A stretch of 64,000 nucleotides of DNA from Pteria penguin (GCA_035048485.1 CM068581.1:4232430-4296429), one strand, 5' to 3'. Positions 42,851-55,203 are shown, numbered from the stretch's first letter. Notes: generated by a model from the sequence alone, not told the origin. A program made the numbers and translations.

Positions 42851-42985
42851 GTGACACCGTGACACGGGATCTCGGTTTTACTGTCTCATCCGAAGACAGA
42901 ACACTGGTGTGCCCAGAGCGGGAGTCGAACCCGGGACATCTCGATCACGAGTAGAGCACCTTATCCACTAGGCCACACCGGTTTA
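42848..42985 (-). mobile_element. tRNA-derived SINE head, copy 3
   Basis: On the minus strand it reads as a tRNA-like head: A box in TGGCCTAGTGGATAAGG, B box GGTTCGACTCC (plus-strand complement near 42,922-42,932), then CTGTCTTCGGATGAGAC and AACCGAGATCCCGTG as in the other two copies. The rest of the body is missing, replaced by the 57-bp array. It is not a functional tRNA gene: it continues into SINE body instead of ending after the acceptor stem. Confidence 0.75.
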
Positions 42986-43278
42986 AAATTTGATATGAAA
43001 GCTAGGAAAATGAAATATGGTGTAAATGTTGCTCTATCTTTAGTTGTAATCAAAGTTGTATCTTTATTGTTTCGTTTTATTTTTTTTTTTACCAAATACT
43101 ACATACTATATGTTGTCTGATATACAAGAATATTAGATATCATATCGAAGATTACGCACAATAATAGAAAACATAATGAAAATTACACACAATTTCAATT
43201 AAATGCTATTTAAACAGAGAATATTAAAATGTTACTACCCGGTCACAAAAACTTAATTACATTCTATGCGATTGAAAC
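42986..43278. other. intergenic, nothing recognised
   Basis: AT-rich unique sequence. Confidence 0.55.
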
Positions 43279-43280
43279 AA

Positions 43281-43343
<63 letters not shown>

Positions 43344-43353
43344 GAAACAATAT

Positions 43354-43413
<60 letters not shown>
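43279..43413. repeat. AAAT and GATA microsatellites
   Basis: About 15 AAAT units (to 43,342) and then about 14 GATA units (from about 43,353). Confidence 0.95.
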
Positions 43414-43414
<1 letters not shown>

Positions 43415-43842
43415 TTGGATAATGTAGTATTTTCTATCCCTTTATTCGTAATTATCTTCATTTTGACGGGCGATTTATCTTACAACAACATCATCCTAGT
43501 TCATGACGAAGCTAAGTCTAGAACAAATCCTTTAATCCAAATGTTTGTAAATAAAACGAGAATACATAATCTTTAAACAAATTTGACATTTTAATTATCG
43601 GTGCCCTGTAGCTATGTACAGAATACAATGTCTTCAAAAAAGTATTGGATTTCTGGGCAGTTCGGGTAACCTCGAGCGTTATTATGCGATTGACACCTGA
43701 AAAGTCTTGTTCTCGGTCAACGTTGTCAAGTGAAGTGTACAAGGAGGGCGGGGAAGTCGTTTGTACCTGATTAGATCCGGAGATAGATATGTCATTGTCA
43801 TTAGATATCATAGAGTAAATGCTGTGCCGATCGCTTACAGCA
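43414..43842. other. intergenic, nothing recognised
   Basis: A minus-strand open frame at 43,518-43,811 (97 codons) shows no known domain. Confidence 0.5.
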
Positions 43843-43938
43843 CTGTCATTTGATAACTTTTGATTTTTCTGTGATCACTTTTGATCAGAATCACGTGATC
43901 ACTTTTGATCAGAAAAATCAAAAGTCATCAAATGACAG
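43843..43938. repeat. hairpin element with 29-bp arms
   Basis: Left arm 43,843-43,871 and right arm 43,910-43,938 are reverse complements with one mismatch; the arm begins CTGTCATTTGATAACTTTTG. The loop holds two direct copies of TGATCACTTTTGATCAGA separated by ATCACG, themselves rich in TGATCA palindromes. A partial extra arm (TATCAAATGACAGTA) follows at about 43,950. Foldback or MITE-like. Confidence 0.8.
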
Positions 43939-44269
43939 AAAATCAAAATGTATCAAATGACAGTACGAACAAAAAAAAAAACCCCCCCAAAAAACCAACC
44001 CCAAACCATACAGTTTGATAGCCCTTAGAATCATTTGTACAGCTGTGTGAACGGTCCAGTGGCAGTGGCGGCCATTTTCGGTTTCGGACACATCGCGCTG
44101 ATCGATCACTGTTAGTAGTTAAGATGTTGAAAATATTTGGCAATCAAATTGATCGATTTTTTTCCTTTATATATCTAGTCATGGTAGGCGTATGAATTCA
44201 CCAATATATTTTTTTGTGGATGGAGAATGAATTCGCTAGTGCACTTCGGCTGCCAATGATCGTAGGCCT

Positions 44270-44344
44270 CAATCTTCAAAGCAGAGTTACGGTCCTTGCA
44301 CTCCCTTTAATTGCACAGGAACGACAACTCTGCTTTGGAGATTG
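44270..44344. repeat. hairpin element with 19-bp arms
   Basis: CAATCTTCAAAGCAGAGTT (44,270-44,288) pairs with AACTCTGCTTTGGAGATTG (44,326-44,344), one mismatch. The arm plus the adjoining ACGGTCCTTGCACTCC also occurs once near 19,216-19,250, so the sequence is dispersed. Confidence 0.75.
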
Positions 44345-44734
44345 CGTAGGCCTGCTAAACTCATGCTTTCAATATCGCAGCATCCATGTGTTTAAATCGT
44401 CAAGCGTGTCTGTTTATACGTTAAAATCATTGCCGTCCGAATATCGTGGAGTAATCAAGATCACGGGATGTGTCCTTGGTTTTTCATTCATCAAATCTCA
44501 ATATTTTTGTCAATGTTCGTTTAAATATTAATGAAAACTTCTAAAAAAAAAATATTGTATTTATTTCATGCAGAGAGGAATTCTAATCCTCACTAATAAG
44601 CACATACGTATAATGATACAGATTTACTCATTTTAAACCAAAATAAAATTTTGAAAAGAAATGAACGAGATAATGTGCTGTAAGCAAATGGAACGAAAAC
44701 ATATACGATAATTCTCTTTTTATTGTTATAAAAC
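44345..44734. other. intergenic, nothing recognised
   Basis: AT-rich sequence without recognisable features. Confidence 0.5.
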
Positions 44735-45530
44735 AAAGATTTTTAGATTTATATAAACAAGATATGCTTTCCAGTATGCAAAGGACTTCTAGAGGTGAAT
44801 TGTATCAACACCTTATCGATAATTTTCTGTCTTCAGTATTACCTTTGTAAACCCATCAATCCTCATTACCCTAGAAACTTATTGCAACATTTCGAATGTC
44901 TTCTCATGAATTAGCTATTGAGCGTGGTAGATATCACAGCATTGATAGACACCAGCGTGTCTGTCCTTTCTGTAATATTAACGATATTGAATTTCACTTT
45001 ATATTAAAATGTCCATTCTATTACAATATTAGAGTTCAATATATTAAAAGATATCAATTCATAAAACCATGTGTAATCAAACTTGTGCAACTTCTATGTG
45101 TTAACAATGTTAGAGAACTTACAAAACTCGCCAAATATATTTCTATTGCTTTCTTAAAAAAGGTTAGAAGCTGTATGAAATGTCTATACGCATCTCAGAT
45201 GTGTGTTTCGGTGTTTATTCCATTATCATGTATATGCTTTACCGATGTACATAATGTATATATGACATGAATATGTGTAGTAGTATATATCTATATAAAA
45301 TATGTGAAATGTTTATATATATCTTAATCAAGCGTACTTAGATTTATACACATGTACCAATATACTATTACCGAATAGATATGGACACTGATTTGTATGT
45401 ATCAAAATATTTGTACTCATTCACTCTCTGTTGAATAAGTTTCTTTTTGAATCTGTATGTATTGTAAATATATATCTGATGTGTCTTTGACATAAAGAAA
45501 TAAATGAATTAAAAATAATAATTATTATTC
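44735..45530 (+). mobile_element. 3' end of a non-LTR (LINE) retrotransposon
   Basis: Only the C-terminus of the polymerase ORF and a 3' non-coding tail remain. Upstream pieces (QRTSRGELYQHLIDNF near 44,775) are in a different frame from the main fragment, so the copy is 5' truncated and mutated. The tail ends in AATAAATGAATTAAAAATAATAATTATTATT at about 45,500-45,530, consistent with the A-rich or microsatellite end of a LINE. Confidence 0.7.
44896..45270 (+). pseudogene. LINE ORF2 C-terminal zinc-binding region
   Basis: About 125 codons with ELAIERGRYHSIDRHQRVCP followed by FCNINDIEFHFILKCPFYYN. The CPFC...H....C arrangement (C-x2-C-x7-H-x4-C) at residues 23-39 is the C-terminal zinc-binding motif found after the reverse transcriptase in several animal LINE clades. 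The downstream part, PCVIKLVQLLCVNNVRELTK, is repeated in the second LINE fragment at 60,990. The frame has no N-terminal enzymatic domain and is a remnant. Confidence 0.72.
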
Positions 45531-45534
45531 ACAG

Positions 45535-45700
45535 CAATCAATTTTGAAGACGATAAAGGAAAGACAGGGACATCGGAAAGGGATGCGTCTCTGTATATAA
45601 GCTCCGGAAATCTAAAACCGTATGTAATCGCCCAGTTAATGCTTACACTATCTGTGAGCGTCAAACACACTCTTTTGCTTTGAAAATAAAAAAAATCTTA
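45535..45700 (+). other. short open frame after acceptor-like sequence
   Basis: After TTATTATTCACAG a frame reads INFEDDKGKTGTSERDASLY and then ISSGNLKPYVIAQLMLTL before a stop near 45,690. The peptide looks protein-like but matches no family I know. It could be a single exon, a repeat fragment or chance. Confidence 0.2.
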
Positions 45701-46845
45701 TTACCAAAATATACACGTGGAAAAACTTGAAAGGTAATGATAATATTTTCACACAAAGGGACCGCTATCCAAATCAATTGTTTTTGATTTACATGCTAGA
45801 AGATCAACATTGTCATTATAAAGGAAAATATTTTACAGTGTAATTTGTAAAGTGTTCGGACGACTAGTTATCAGATTAAGTACAATGCAGTGAGTATATA
45901 GTTCTGTTGTAATATCATACTGTAGTCCTTACATAGCTTGTAGCAATGTCCGGCAATGGTCTGCGACGTGGGAAAAGTCGCGTCTCTTTTGGCATTTAAT
46001 GACCAATGAGTGATCTTTTATTACATAGTCTTTTTCAATTAGGGAATCTTTCCGTTTCATTTTCAATGTAAACAGAGTCTCTGTTATTATTTGTCAGATC
46101 CTTGAGGAATTTATTGGCGTTATTCTAGCGTACATGAATGACGGAATTAATTTCATATGGGAAAAAAGGCAAAATAGTCAGCAAGTGTTCCTGAAATCGT
46201 ACATCATATAAAGGGCGATATCTGCTTGTTTTGTAGAAAAAAAATGCAATAAACTTTAGATTGAAAACAAGGCTGTGAGAGCAGTATTGTGTGGTCGTGT
46301 ACCTAAGTCTGGAGGTGCTAATGCTAGCACCCATTATATAGAGTAGAGCTCTTTTTGTTCACAGCATTCAGACAGCAATGTTTTTACAATCATCACTTAT
46401 TTTTCTGGACTTGGATAGCAAGGACGTAATCGCCGTATATTGTTCTGGCATAATAGTCCCCGATGAATTGATTCTTTAATGTCACCGATTGTTTCCAATG
46501 CGATCCCAAGAAAAAATATTGTCATATTTAGAAAAACAAACGTGTGAAACCCCATTAAAATATCTTTCATTTATTGTACGCAACATGTTTACAGGGCCTT
46601 CTCTAATGGAACTCTTTGTCTTCGTAATCAATGGCTTACCATTTTACACTTCGTCGATGTTAAAAGCTAGAAGAGACTCAGATTAATTTCAGATTCCAGT
46701 GTCATTCCAATATCTCTTTCTTAAAACAGGACAATCGTTTATATATAGATATATACAATATTATCCGTAAGCACAGAATGTTTCTAGCGAAGTCCACATA
46801 TTTAGATTACATGAAAAGTGAGCAATAGAAGTGTAACCATATATT
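45701..46845. other. intergenic, nothing recognised
   Basis: Contains short open frames (46,125-46,334 minus; 46,489-46,686 plus) without recognisable domains. Confidence 0.5.
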
Positions 46846-46943
46846 TTATATACTTTTCTGACTCCCTGACTATACCATACCAGTTTTACATATCTTATAT
46901 ACTTTTCTGACTCCCTGACTACACCATACCAGTTTTACATATT
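46846..46943. repeat. 49-bp tandem duplication
   Basis: Two consecutive copies of a unit starting TTATATACTTTTCTGACTCC (46,846 and 46,895), nearly identical. Confidence 0.88.
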
Positions 46944-47164
46944 TTCATGCATTTTAGACTTTGAATACACTTAACTATCCAATTATGATTTTAGTAATTT
47001 AGATCAATGTATCTCACTTCTTTTCTGTAAATCTTCCAGACGATTTCTTGAATTTATTTTATTGATGATGAAAGAAAAAAATATAGACAGCTCTAGGGAT
47101 GTTACCCCTATGTAGTTTTTGCATTATTATCTCAATTTCCGATATTTAATGATTAAATTGAATT

Positions 47165-48335
47165 TTAGTAAAGTATCAAGACAACTGAGTTTATAGTAAG
47201 GTATCATGACAACTGCGTTTATAGAAACGTATCATGACAACTGAGTTTATAGTAAGGTATCAAGGCAACTGAGTTTATAGAAAGGTATCAATGCAACTGA
47301 GTTTATAGTAAGGTATCAAGGCAACTGAGTTTATAGTAAGGTATCAAGGCAACTGAGTTTATAGTAAGGTATCAAGGCAACTGAGTTTATAGAAAGGTAT
47401 CAATGCAACTGAGTTTATAGTAAGGTATCAAGGCAACTGAGTTTATAGTAAGGTATCATGACAACTGAGTTTATAGTAAGGTATCATAGCAACTGAGTTT
47501 ATGGTAATGTATCATGACAACTGAGTTTATAGAAAGGTATCATGACAACTGAGTTTATAGAAAGGTATCAAGGCAACTGAGTTTATAGTAAAGTATTGAG
47601 GCAACTGAGCTTAAAGTAAGGTATCAAGACAACTGATTTTGTAGTAAGGTATCAAGGCAACTGAGTTTATAGGAAGTGTCAAGACAACTCAGGTTATAGT
47701 AAGGTATCAGGAAAACTGAATTTACAGTAAGGTATCAAGACAACTCAGTTTATAGTAAGGCATTAAGGCATCTGCGTTTATAGTAAGTTATCAAGGCAAC
47801 TGACTTTACGGGAAGATGTCAAGACAACTCAGATCATAGTAAGGTATCGAGGCAACTGAGCATATGGGAAGTGTCAAGACAACTCAATTTATAGTAATGT
47901 ATCAAGACAACTGAGTTTATAGTAAGGTATTAAGACAATTGAGTTTACACTACGTTATCAAGACAACTGAATTTACAGTAAGGTATTAAGACAACTGAGT
48001 TTACAGTAACATATTAAGACAACTGAGTTTACACTAAGGTATCTAGACAACTGAGTTTATAGTAAGACATCAAGGCAACTGAGTTTATAGTAAGTTATCA
48101 AAGCAACTGAGTATACGGGAAGGTGCCAAGACAACTCAGATCATAATAAGGTATCAAGACAACTGAGCTTATGGGAAAGTGTGGAGACTCTTCAGTTTAT
48201 AGTAATGTATCAAGACAACTGAGTTTATAGTAAGGTATTAAGAAAACTGAGTTTACAGTAAGTTATCAACATAACTGAGTTTAGAGTAAGGTATTAAGAC
48301 AACTGAGTTTACAGTTAGGTATCAAGACAATTGTT
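47165..48335. repeat. 28-bp minisatellite
   Basis: About 41 units of 28 bp, core GGTATCAAGGCAACTGAGTT followed by TATAGTAA. Units from 47,165 to 47,600 are homogeneous; those after 47,600 are more diverged. Confidence 0.93.
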
Positions 48336-48564
48336 TTTGTTTTGATCAATTTCATATTAATACGTTATATCAATAGTTTAAAGAATGTTTTAATAAATGA
48401 TCATGATTTGTGTTTCAAGTCTAAGAAATTGAAAGACACTTCTGTTTTTACTTTTCATTTCTTTCCATTTGGTTTATAAAAATTATTTTAATTGTATTTT
48501 TACTTAAAATTGACATACAGTTCATTGGTACAAAAAATGTTAGTCAGAGGTGTATGTTTTAAAT

Positions 48565-48565
48565 A

Positions 48566-48648
<83 letters not shown>

Positions 48649-48651
48649 ATC
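48565..48651. repeat. AAAT microsatellite
   Basis: About 21 uninterrupted AAAT units. Confidence 0.96.
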
Positions 48652-49205
48652 GATCGATTAATTAAATAATTAATGCATTTTCATATTTTGACAATGGAAA
48701 CATCATTGATAGAACATGGACATGGTGGTGTGTACGTGTGATCAAATTTATTGGACGAAATTCAATAAATATATAGTAATATAGTGATTATACAGGTGCT
48801 TATACATAAAACATATGGAAGATGCGCTTATTCCTGAGATTAGTAATTGTTTATGAATGTCAGTTAAACTCTCTTTCACTGTAGCTAAAATATAGTTGTC
48901 TTCAAGTGTTTCATAGTTCATCCGAATGCAATTGAAAGCATTTTCAGATAAAATAACATAAACATTTGCGATCCAGTTTTAACAGTTTTGCTATTCAGAA
49001 AATTGTTCACAAAAGTAATTCTAACGTGATTTGAAAATACAATTGTCAGTGTGCATTAACTTTAACCAGTATTTGATAATTCCAAAAATTTCAGAAATAA
49101 CTTAACGGTAGTCTTCCCAATTCAAAATAAGTCATTGCATTAGGCCTAGATCTTTCAATACCCAATATATTTTTGCAAAAATCTTTCTCTACATCGGGGA
49201 CAAAT
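48652..49205. other. intergenic, nothing recognised
   Basis: AT-rich unique sequence. Confidence 0.55.
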
Positions 49206-49362
49206 AGATAAGAGAATAACAAGGCAATATGAGAAATCAACTAGCGGATAAGTGGATAGATAAGAGAATAACAAGGCAATATGAGAAATCAACTAGCGGA
49301 TAAGTGGATAGATAAGAGAATAACAAGGCAATATGAGAAATCAACTAGCGGATAAGTGGATA
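49206..49362. repeat. 52-bp tandem repeat, three copies
   Basis: AGAGAATAACAAGGCAATAT starts at 49,211, 49,263 and 49,315. The copies are essentially identical, which indicates a very recent expansion. Confidence 0.93.
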
Positions 49363-51045
49363 AGTACCACGAGAATCACAATATCGACCATTCGTGCATC
49401 TTCTATGTCACACATCCCGATTGGCGATTCATTTAGTAAATAATGTATAAATCAATGAATGATTTGCTTCTTTATTTATGATTTAGCGTCGTGCCGTATC
49501 ATTCCCATACAGTGAGGGCACCCATCTGAATGATCTATCCCGAGTAAGATCTGTTACGAGCCATATTTCCGTGACAACGACTGGACAAGACAGCGAAATC
49601 CTGTCGGCCGAGCTCGTGATGGTATCTTTATATCATGGTATGAAATATGACCATAGGCTACAGTTTCCTCCCTTGTTTCATTCACCATGCACATAGTCCC
49701 CCTCCCCCGCCCCGAAAAAAATTAATGTTTACATCTTCCTCTATTTATTTACTGATGTTGTGATGCAATTTATAGTGGGATAGAAAAGAGTTTGAATAAA
49801 ATTACAAGAATGATATTTAAGCTTTTTGGTGCATGTATGAGTGTGTCATGAAGCTAAAATGTTGTCGCATGAATACACTACTCTAAGACCTGAGAGTGGG
49901 GTCATAGGGGGACAAGATATGTATGTGGGATTTTTGCAAAGATTTTAATTTACAACGGAGACAACAGGGAAAACCCCCCAAAAATAAATAAATAAAAAAA
50001 ACCTAAAAAATCCCAACACCAAAAACTATAAGGTATGGTCATATGGTTGTATTTTTCGTCATATTTTCTTTCATAATGCGTTGCATGGACATGGATAAAT
50101 CGTGTTCCATCCTTATATTTGTATCTGTTTAAACAAATTATATAATGAAGATTTGTTTTCGTATTAAAGTTTTTTTTTCGCAAAGTCTTCAAACACACCC
50201 GACATTTTGCCCGACACCTTCCGCGTGAACCAGTGCAATTCTATAAAATATTCTTTGCGTATTACTTGTATATATAACAAAGAGTTCATATAGCTTCAAA
50301 TACGTCCGCAAAAATTATTGTCACCTTTTCAGTCTTTACAATCTAAGTATATCAGACCAGCTTAGTTTCTGCAAAAATAATGCGGAATAGAAAAAAAGGT
50401 AAGGTGTCCATTGTACTTATTGTAAGTTAGTCTATACGTCCGATTATGACGAATAATAATTGGATTAGCGCTTGTTGATACTTAACTGACTGCAAAGACA
50501 AACTCGGCGGTAGTTTGATGTATGTTTGTTTAATTAATCGCCGATTAGAAGGCCGATTACTTCTATTGTTATCCAATAATAAATAAATTAGATCAGAGTA
50601 TTACTAGACAATAATTCGAGGAAATCTTCAATGCAAAATATTAAAAAAGGTTACCACATTCTTTAAATTTTGAAAAGAAATATATTTTCCCAAATTCCTT
50701 ACAAACACAATAACTGATTGATGTTCGAATTCAACAAAATTTTCCTTTAAAGAAGAAATTTCATAAAATAATTGTTAGATGAATACTAATAAGGGAAATT
50801 TTTACTTCATTGCTATAATATTATGCAAAATATATAGGTATGCTTTATCCCCCCCCCCCCTCATATTTACTCCGTGTTTTGAGTACAATATATGATTATG
50901 TCCAAATCATGTAAAGAGTCCTCCAAAGGGAACTTAGTATAAAATAATAGTAAAAAAAAAACCCCAAAACAAAAAAACAAAAAAAACCCCAAAACTTAGT
51001 ATAAAATAATAGTAAAAAAAAAAAAAACAAAAAAAACAAAACAAA
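49363..51045. other. intergenic, no gene recognised
   Basis: About 1.7 kb without recognisable genes. It holds a poly-C run near 50,850 and two copies of TTAGTATAAAATAATAGTAA plus A-rich tracts (about 50,934 and 50,996) next to the following hairpin. Confidence 0.5.
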
Positions 51046-51170
51046 ACTCTTTCTCCACATCTTTTCAGCCCCTTGGTCTTTATCAAATGGAAACAAATAC
51101 ACTATAAATGCACTTTATTTGTTTCCACGTGATAAAGACCAAGGAGCCGAGGATTTGTGGAGAAAAAGTG
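51046..51170. repeat. imperfect hairpin element
   Basis: Arms pair in blocks: CCTTGGTCTTTATC (51,071-51,084) with GATAAAGACCAAGG (51,131-51,144), TGGAAACAAA (51,088-51,097) with TTTGTTTCCA (51,118-51,127), and CTTTCTCCACA (51,049-51,059) with TGTGGAGAAAAAG (from 51,156). The total is about 50-bp arms around a 20-bp loop. MITE-like foldback. Confidence 0.75.
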
Positions 51171-51758
51171 TTTTTGTTATTATTTAATGATGTAATTATG
51201 TATAATTCATATGGGTTGTTTTTCTCTCTCATTGCAATAAACACGTAATTACGTTTTGCTTAGCTACATTCTGCGTGATATGTCATTGCTATGATTAGTT
51301 TATCACTTGGTCTGATTCCTTACAATTTGCTGTGTGGAAGGTTGGAATTTCAAAACACTAATTTTAAAATACAATTTAAGTTTCTGTCCGTCTCCTCGAC
51401 TGTCAAGATGGTCTTACACAGGCTGTCATCATGTTTTCTTTGTTGGTCATGATGGCACATGATGACAGGGTCTACAATGCACAAGTTCACATTAGTGAAG
51501 ATCGTCAAGTGATTATGTAAATCTGACAGTTCACAATCAAATTCCATTACCTAGCAGTGATATGTGATAATCGATGAACCCTCCGGCACTTGTCAAGCAA
51601 TTCTCTTTGTCAGCCATGCAATCTATTGTATGTAAAGAATTCTATCTATTTAATTTTCTACGGAAAAAGAATTCAATCTACTTGAATTGTACGGAAAATT
51701 CTTGGTATTGATTTTAATATATATAATTGTATTTTAGAACTATTTGAAATAAGCTTTA
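51171..51758. other. intergenic, nothing recognised
   Basis: No recognised gene; a minus-strand 65-codon frame at 51,350-51,547 has no known domain. Confidence 0.5.
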
Positions 51759-52338
51759 TTTATTATTCTTGAGATAACTATAGTGCACTTGTAGCCGGTA
51801 ATGAACATTTTACGGGGATCTTTTTAAGTCTCATAATGATTTTATTATTCTTGAGATAACTATAGTGCACTTGTAGCCAGTAATGAACATTTTACGGGGA
51901 TCTTTTTAATTCTTATAATGATTTTATTATTCTTGAGATAACTATAGTGCACTTGTAGCCGGTAATGAACATTTTACGGAGATCTTTTTAATTCCCATAA
52001 TGATTTTATTATTCTTGAGATAACTAGTGCACTTGTAGCCAGTAATGAACATTTTACGGAGATCTTTTTAATTCCCATAATGATTTTATTATTCTTGAGA
52101 TAACTAGTGCACTTGTAGCCGGTAATGAACATTTTACGGAGATCTTTTTAATTCTCATAATGATTTTATTATTCTTGAGATAACTATAGTGCACTTGTAG
52201 CCGGTAATGAACATTTTACGGAGATCTTTTTAATTCCCATAATGATTTTATTATTCTTGAGATAACTATAGTGCACTTGTAGCCAGTAATGAACATTTTA
52301 CGGAGATCTTTTTAATTCCCATAATGATTTTATTTTCA
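51759..52338. repeat. 82-bp tandem repeat, seven copies
   Basis: Seven units with TATTATTCTTGAGATAACTA and TGCACTTGTAGCC(A/G)GTAATG; the first two starts are 82 bases apart (51,761 and 51,843). Two units lack a TA in CTATAGTGC. Confidence 0.93.
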
Positions 52339-53137
52339 TACTGTTAGCATAATTATTATTTTCTGAAATGGAAAAAAGTTATAAATTTACTTAGTGCTAC
52401 AATGAAACGACTAAATAAAATTTGATTTGAATATTGAAAAAAGTTAAAAGGCGATGGATATAAAAAAGAAAAAAGAAAAAAGAAAAAGAAAGAAAGAAAA
52501 GAAAAAAGTGAACATAAACAGGTGGAAAGATTGTTAATCCATTTCAATTATTCCAAATCTGAGTTAAAACAACTCCTGAGAATTAGCCCTATGATGGAAA
52601 GAACGTATTTATCTCTTAGACAAACAAATACTCAGTCTTTGGTAAGGTAAATCCTGCTGGAGTAGTATTAGACCGCGTTAAGTCCCTTACATAGGTAAAA
52701 ATAAAACTTTGAAGATGACCGACGAAAACAGACATTACCTTGGAATGTATAATTCCACTTTAATAAGATTGCAGAAGTCAATAAATATTTGTGAAAGAAT
52801 TAGTATATCATTTTACATGACGTTCTACAACTAGAATTGTCAAATCCAGATCACATCTACAGACAGATATAAGGCGGCTGGAAGGAAGATGTGTCGTGTT
52901 AGATTCTCCTAGTAATATCTTACAAGAAGAATTATGTATTTTCATAAATAGTATTTTTCACTCATTAGAATTCCTTGTAGATAACGATAATAAGTATATA
53001 AGTTAATAAATTCAAGATATAAACGCCACATGTAAAGAGTAAATAGATACAGAAAAACAGAGGATATCTAGAATATGATAGTATTACATATCTCTCCAAT
53101 AACTTGTATCTTATTTTCTTCCTCTAAACATACTCGC
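52339..53137. other. intergenic, nothing recognised
   Basis: Includes an A/G-rich low-complexity patch at about 52,460-52,510. Confidence 0.55.
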
Positions 53138-53902
53138 TCCTTCACTGAGCGATATACAAGAGTCGTTAGATCATGTATTGAGAGGTACGCTTTACATTTT
53201 ATAGATATATATTTTTTTTTCACTGAGCGATATACAAGAATCGTTAGATCATGTATTGAGAGGTACGCTTTACATTTTATAGATATATATTTTTTTTCAT
53301 TGAGCGATATACAAGAGTCGTTAGATCATGTATTGAGATGTACGCTTTACATTTTATAGATATATATATATTTTTTTCACTGAGCGGTATACAAGAGTCG
53401 TTAGATCATGTATTGAGAGGTACGCTTTACATTTTATAGATATATATTTTTTTCACTGAGCGATATACAAGAGTCGTTAGATCATGTATTGAGAGGTACG
53501 CTTTACATTTTATAGATATATATTTTTTTCACTGAGCGATATACAAGAGTCGTTAGATCATGTATTGAGAGGTACGCTTTACATTTTATAGATATATATA
53601 TTTTTTTTTCACTGAGCGGTATACAAGAGTCGTTAGATCATGTATTGAGAGGTACGCTTTACATTTTATAGATATATATTTTTTTCACTGAGCGATATAC
53701 AAGAGTCGTTAGATCATGTATTGAGATGTACGCTTTACATTTTATAGATATATATTTTTTTCACTGAGCGATATACAAGAGTCGTTAGATCATGTATAGA
53801 GATGTACGCTTTACATTTTATAGATATATATTTTTTTCACTGAGCGATATACAAGAGTCGTTAGATCATGTATTGAGAGGTACGCTTTACATTTTATAGA
53901 CG
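53138..53902. repeat. 76-78-bp tandem repeat, ten copies
   Basis: Ten units with CACTGAGCGATATACAAGAG, TCGTTAGATCATGTATTGAG and GTACGCTTTACATTTTATAG, separated by a variable TATA-plus-T run that explains the length variation. Confidence 0.93.
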
Positions 53903-54698
53903 TTAGTTGGAGCTAATTAACGACAATATATCTACTGTTTAGACAGGGAGATTCTCGCCACGGCATGACTACTATCTCATGATAATATTCAAAGTTTAAT
54001 CAAAATATTTATATTCTATTTACTCATTGATATGTCAAATGAGTTAATGGCGGATTCAAAAGACGTTGTGATATTAAAAAAGGAAAAATTGTAATGTAAC
54101 TGTCATTTCTTTACTCTTAATTTTGATAAAAAGTGATCACATGAGTAAAGTTAGTATATGACAAATATGACATAACTATAAGAGTGTTCCCTAACACAAT
54201 AGGATTTCAATATTTTCAGGTTTTACGTAACCAAACCCCCCTCAGAAAAAAAAGGGAAAAAAAAAGTAAAATCAGAGTCTCTGTGACTCCGTCAGAACAC
54301 AGAGGGTCAACATTTAAACTGACCTCAAAATGAACGCAGTTACTTAAAGTGACCTCGAAAAGAACGCAATTGCTTAAATTGCGATGAATTTGAGGATAAA
54401 TTAATTCTTTTTTAAAGTGCCACTTTTATGAAGATTTTCGAATTACATATCAAAAAATATTAATGGTGTCGACTCTCAACACTAACACTGTTAAAGAGTT
54501 GAGAAATTTGGTTAAACTTTTGTGTCTGGCGTTCAGACGAATAAATTAAATTATAGTATTGTTTATCCATCACCTCATATCTCTCTTACAAATATATTCT
54601 TGATAATTGCCAAAAGTATGTAACAGATATAAATACATATTATATATTTTTTCTGAATAAACTGAACTTAAGTAAAGCCACAGTCTTCCAATACTCTC

Positions 54699-54701
<3 letters not shown>
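53903..54701. other. intergenic, nothing recognised
   Basis: A diverged two-copy GTGACCTC(G/A)AAA...GAACGCA repeat lies at about 54,318-54,382. No gene seen. Confidence 0.5.

Positions 54702-54771
<70 letters not shown>
54702..54771. repeat. AAT microsatellite
   Basis: About 23 uninterrupted AAT units. Confidence 0.96.
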
Positions 54772-55203
54772 GTAAAGGTTAAGAAAACATTATACAAGAT
54801 ATAAACACTTTCGCTGTTGACATTTATGTTGTAGATATAACTATATAAATACACTATTTCTCTAGAACAACTAGTAATGCTTGATTCAATGTTGACACCA
54901 ATAACGCGAGTATTCCTAAATATTGTTAATCACTCCAAACAAATTATGATAATAAAGATCTTAATGCAAAACTAATAACGCCAAGAAAGTCAGCGCTACA
55001 AAGTTACTTCTAATACTTAGAATATCAATCAATGATTTTGTTTTGATGAGGATGTACGCGAAGAATAGAAAATTGAATAAATAGAAAACAGTAAGAGTAA
55101 TATTTTGAGATAAAGTTTTCTTATTTTGACTGCAGTTAAACGATTCTTGTATCATTTCTCGCGCATAGCAAATACAAATTGTCAAAATACAACAATGACC
55201 AAA
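54772..55203. other. upstream intergenic region of the forkhead gene
   Basis: AT-rich unique sequence preceding the putative promoter. No gene recognised. Confidence 0.5.

Noticed and set aside
42915..42985. A tRNA gene on the minus strand
   Set aside because: A and B boxes are good, but the sequence continues into the SINE body shared with two other copies and lacks a proper acceptor-stem end.
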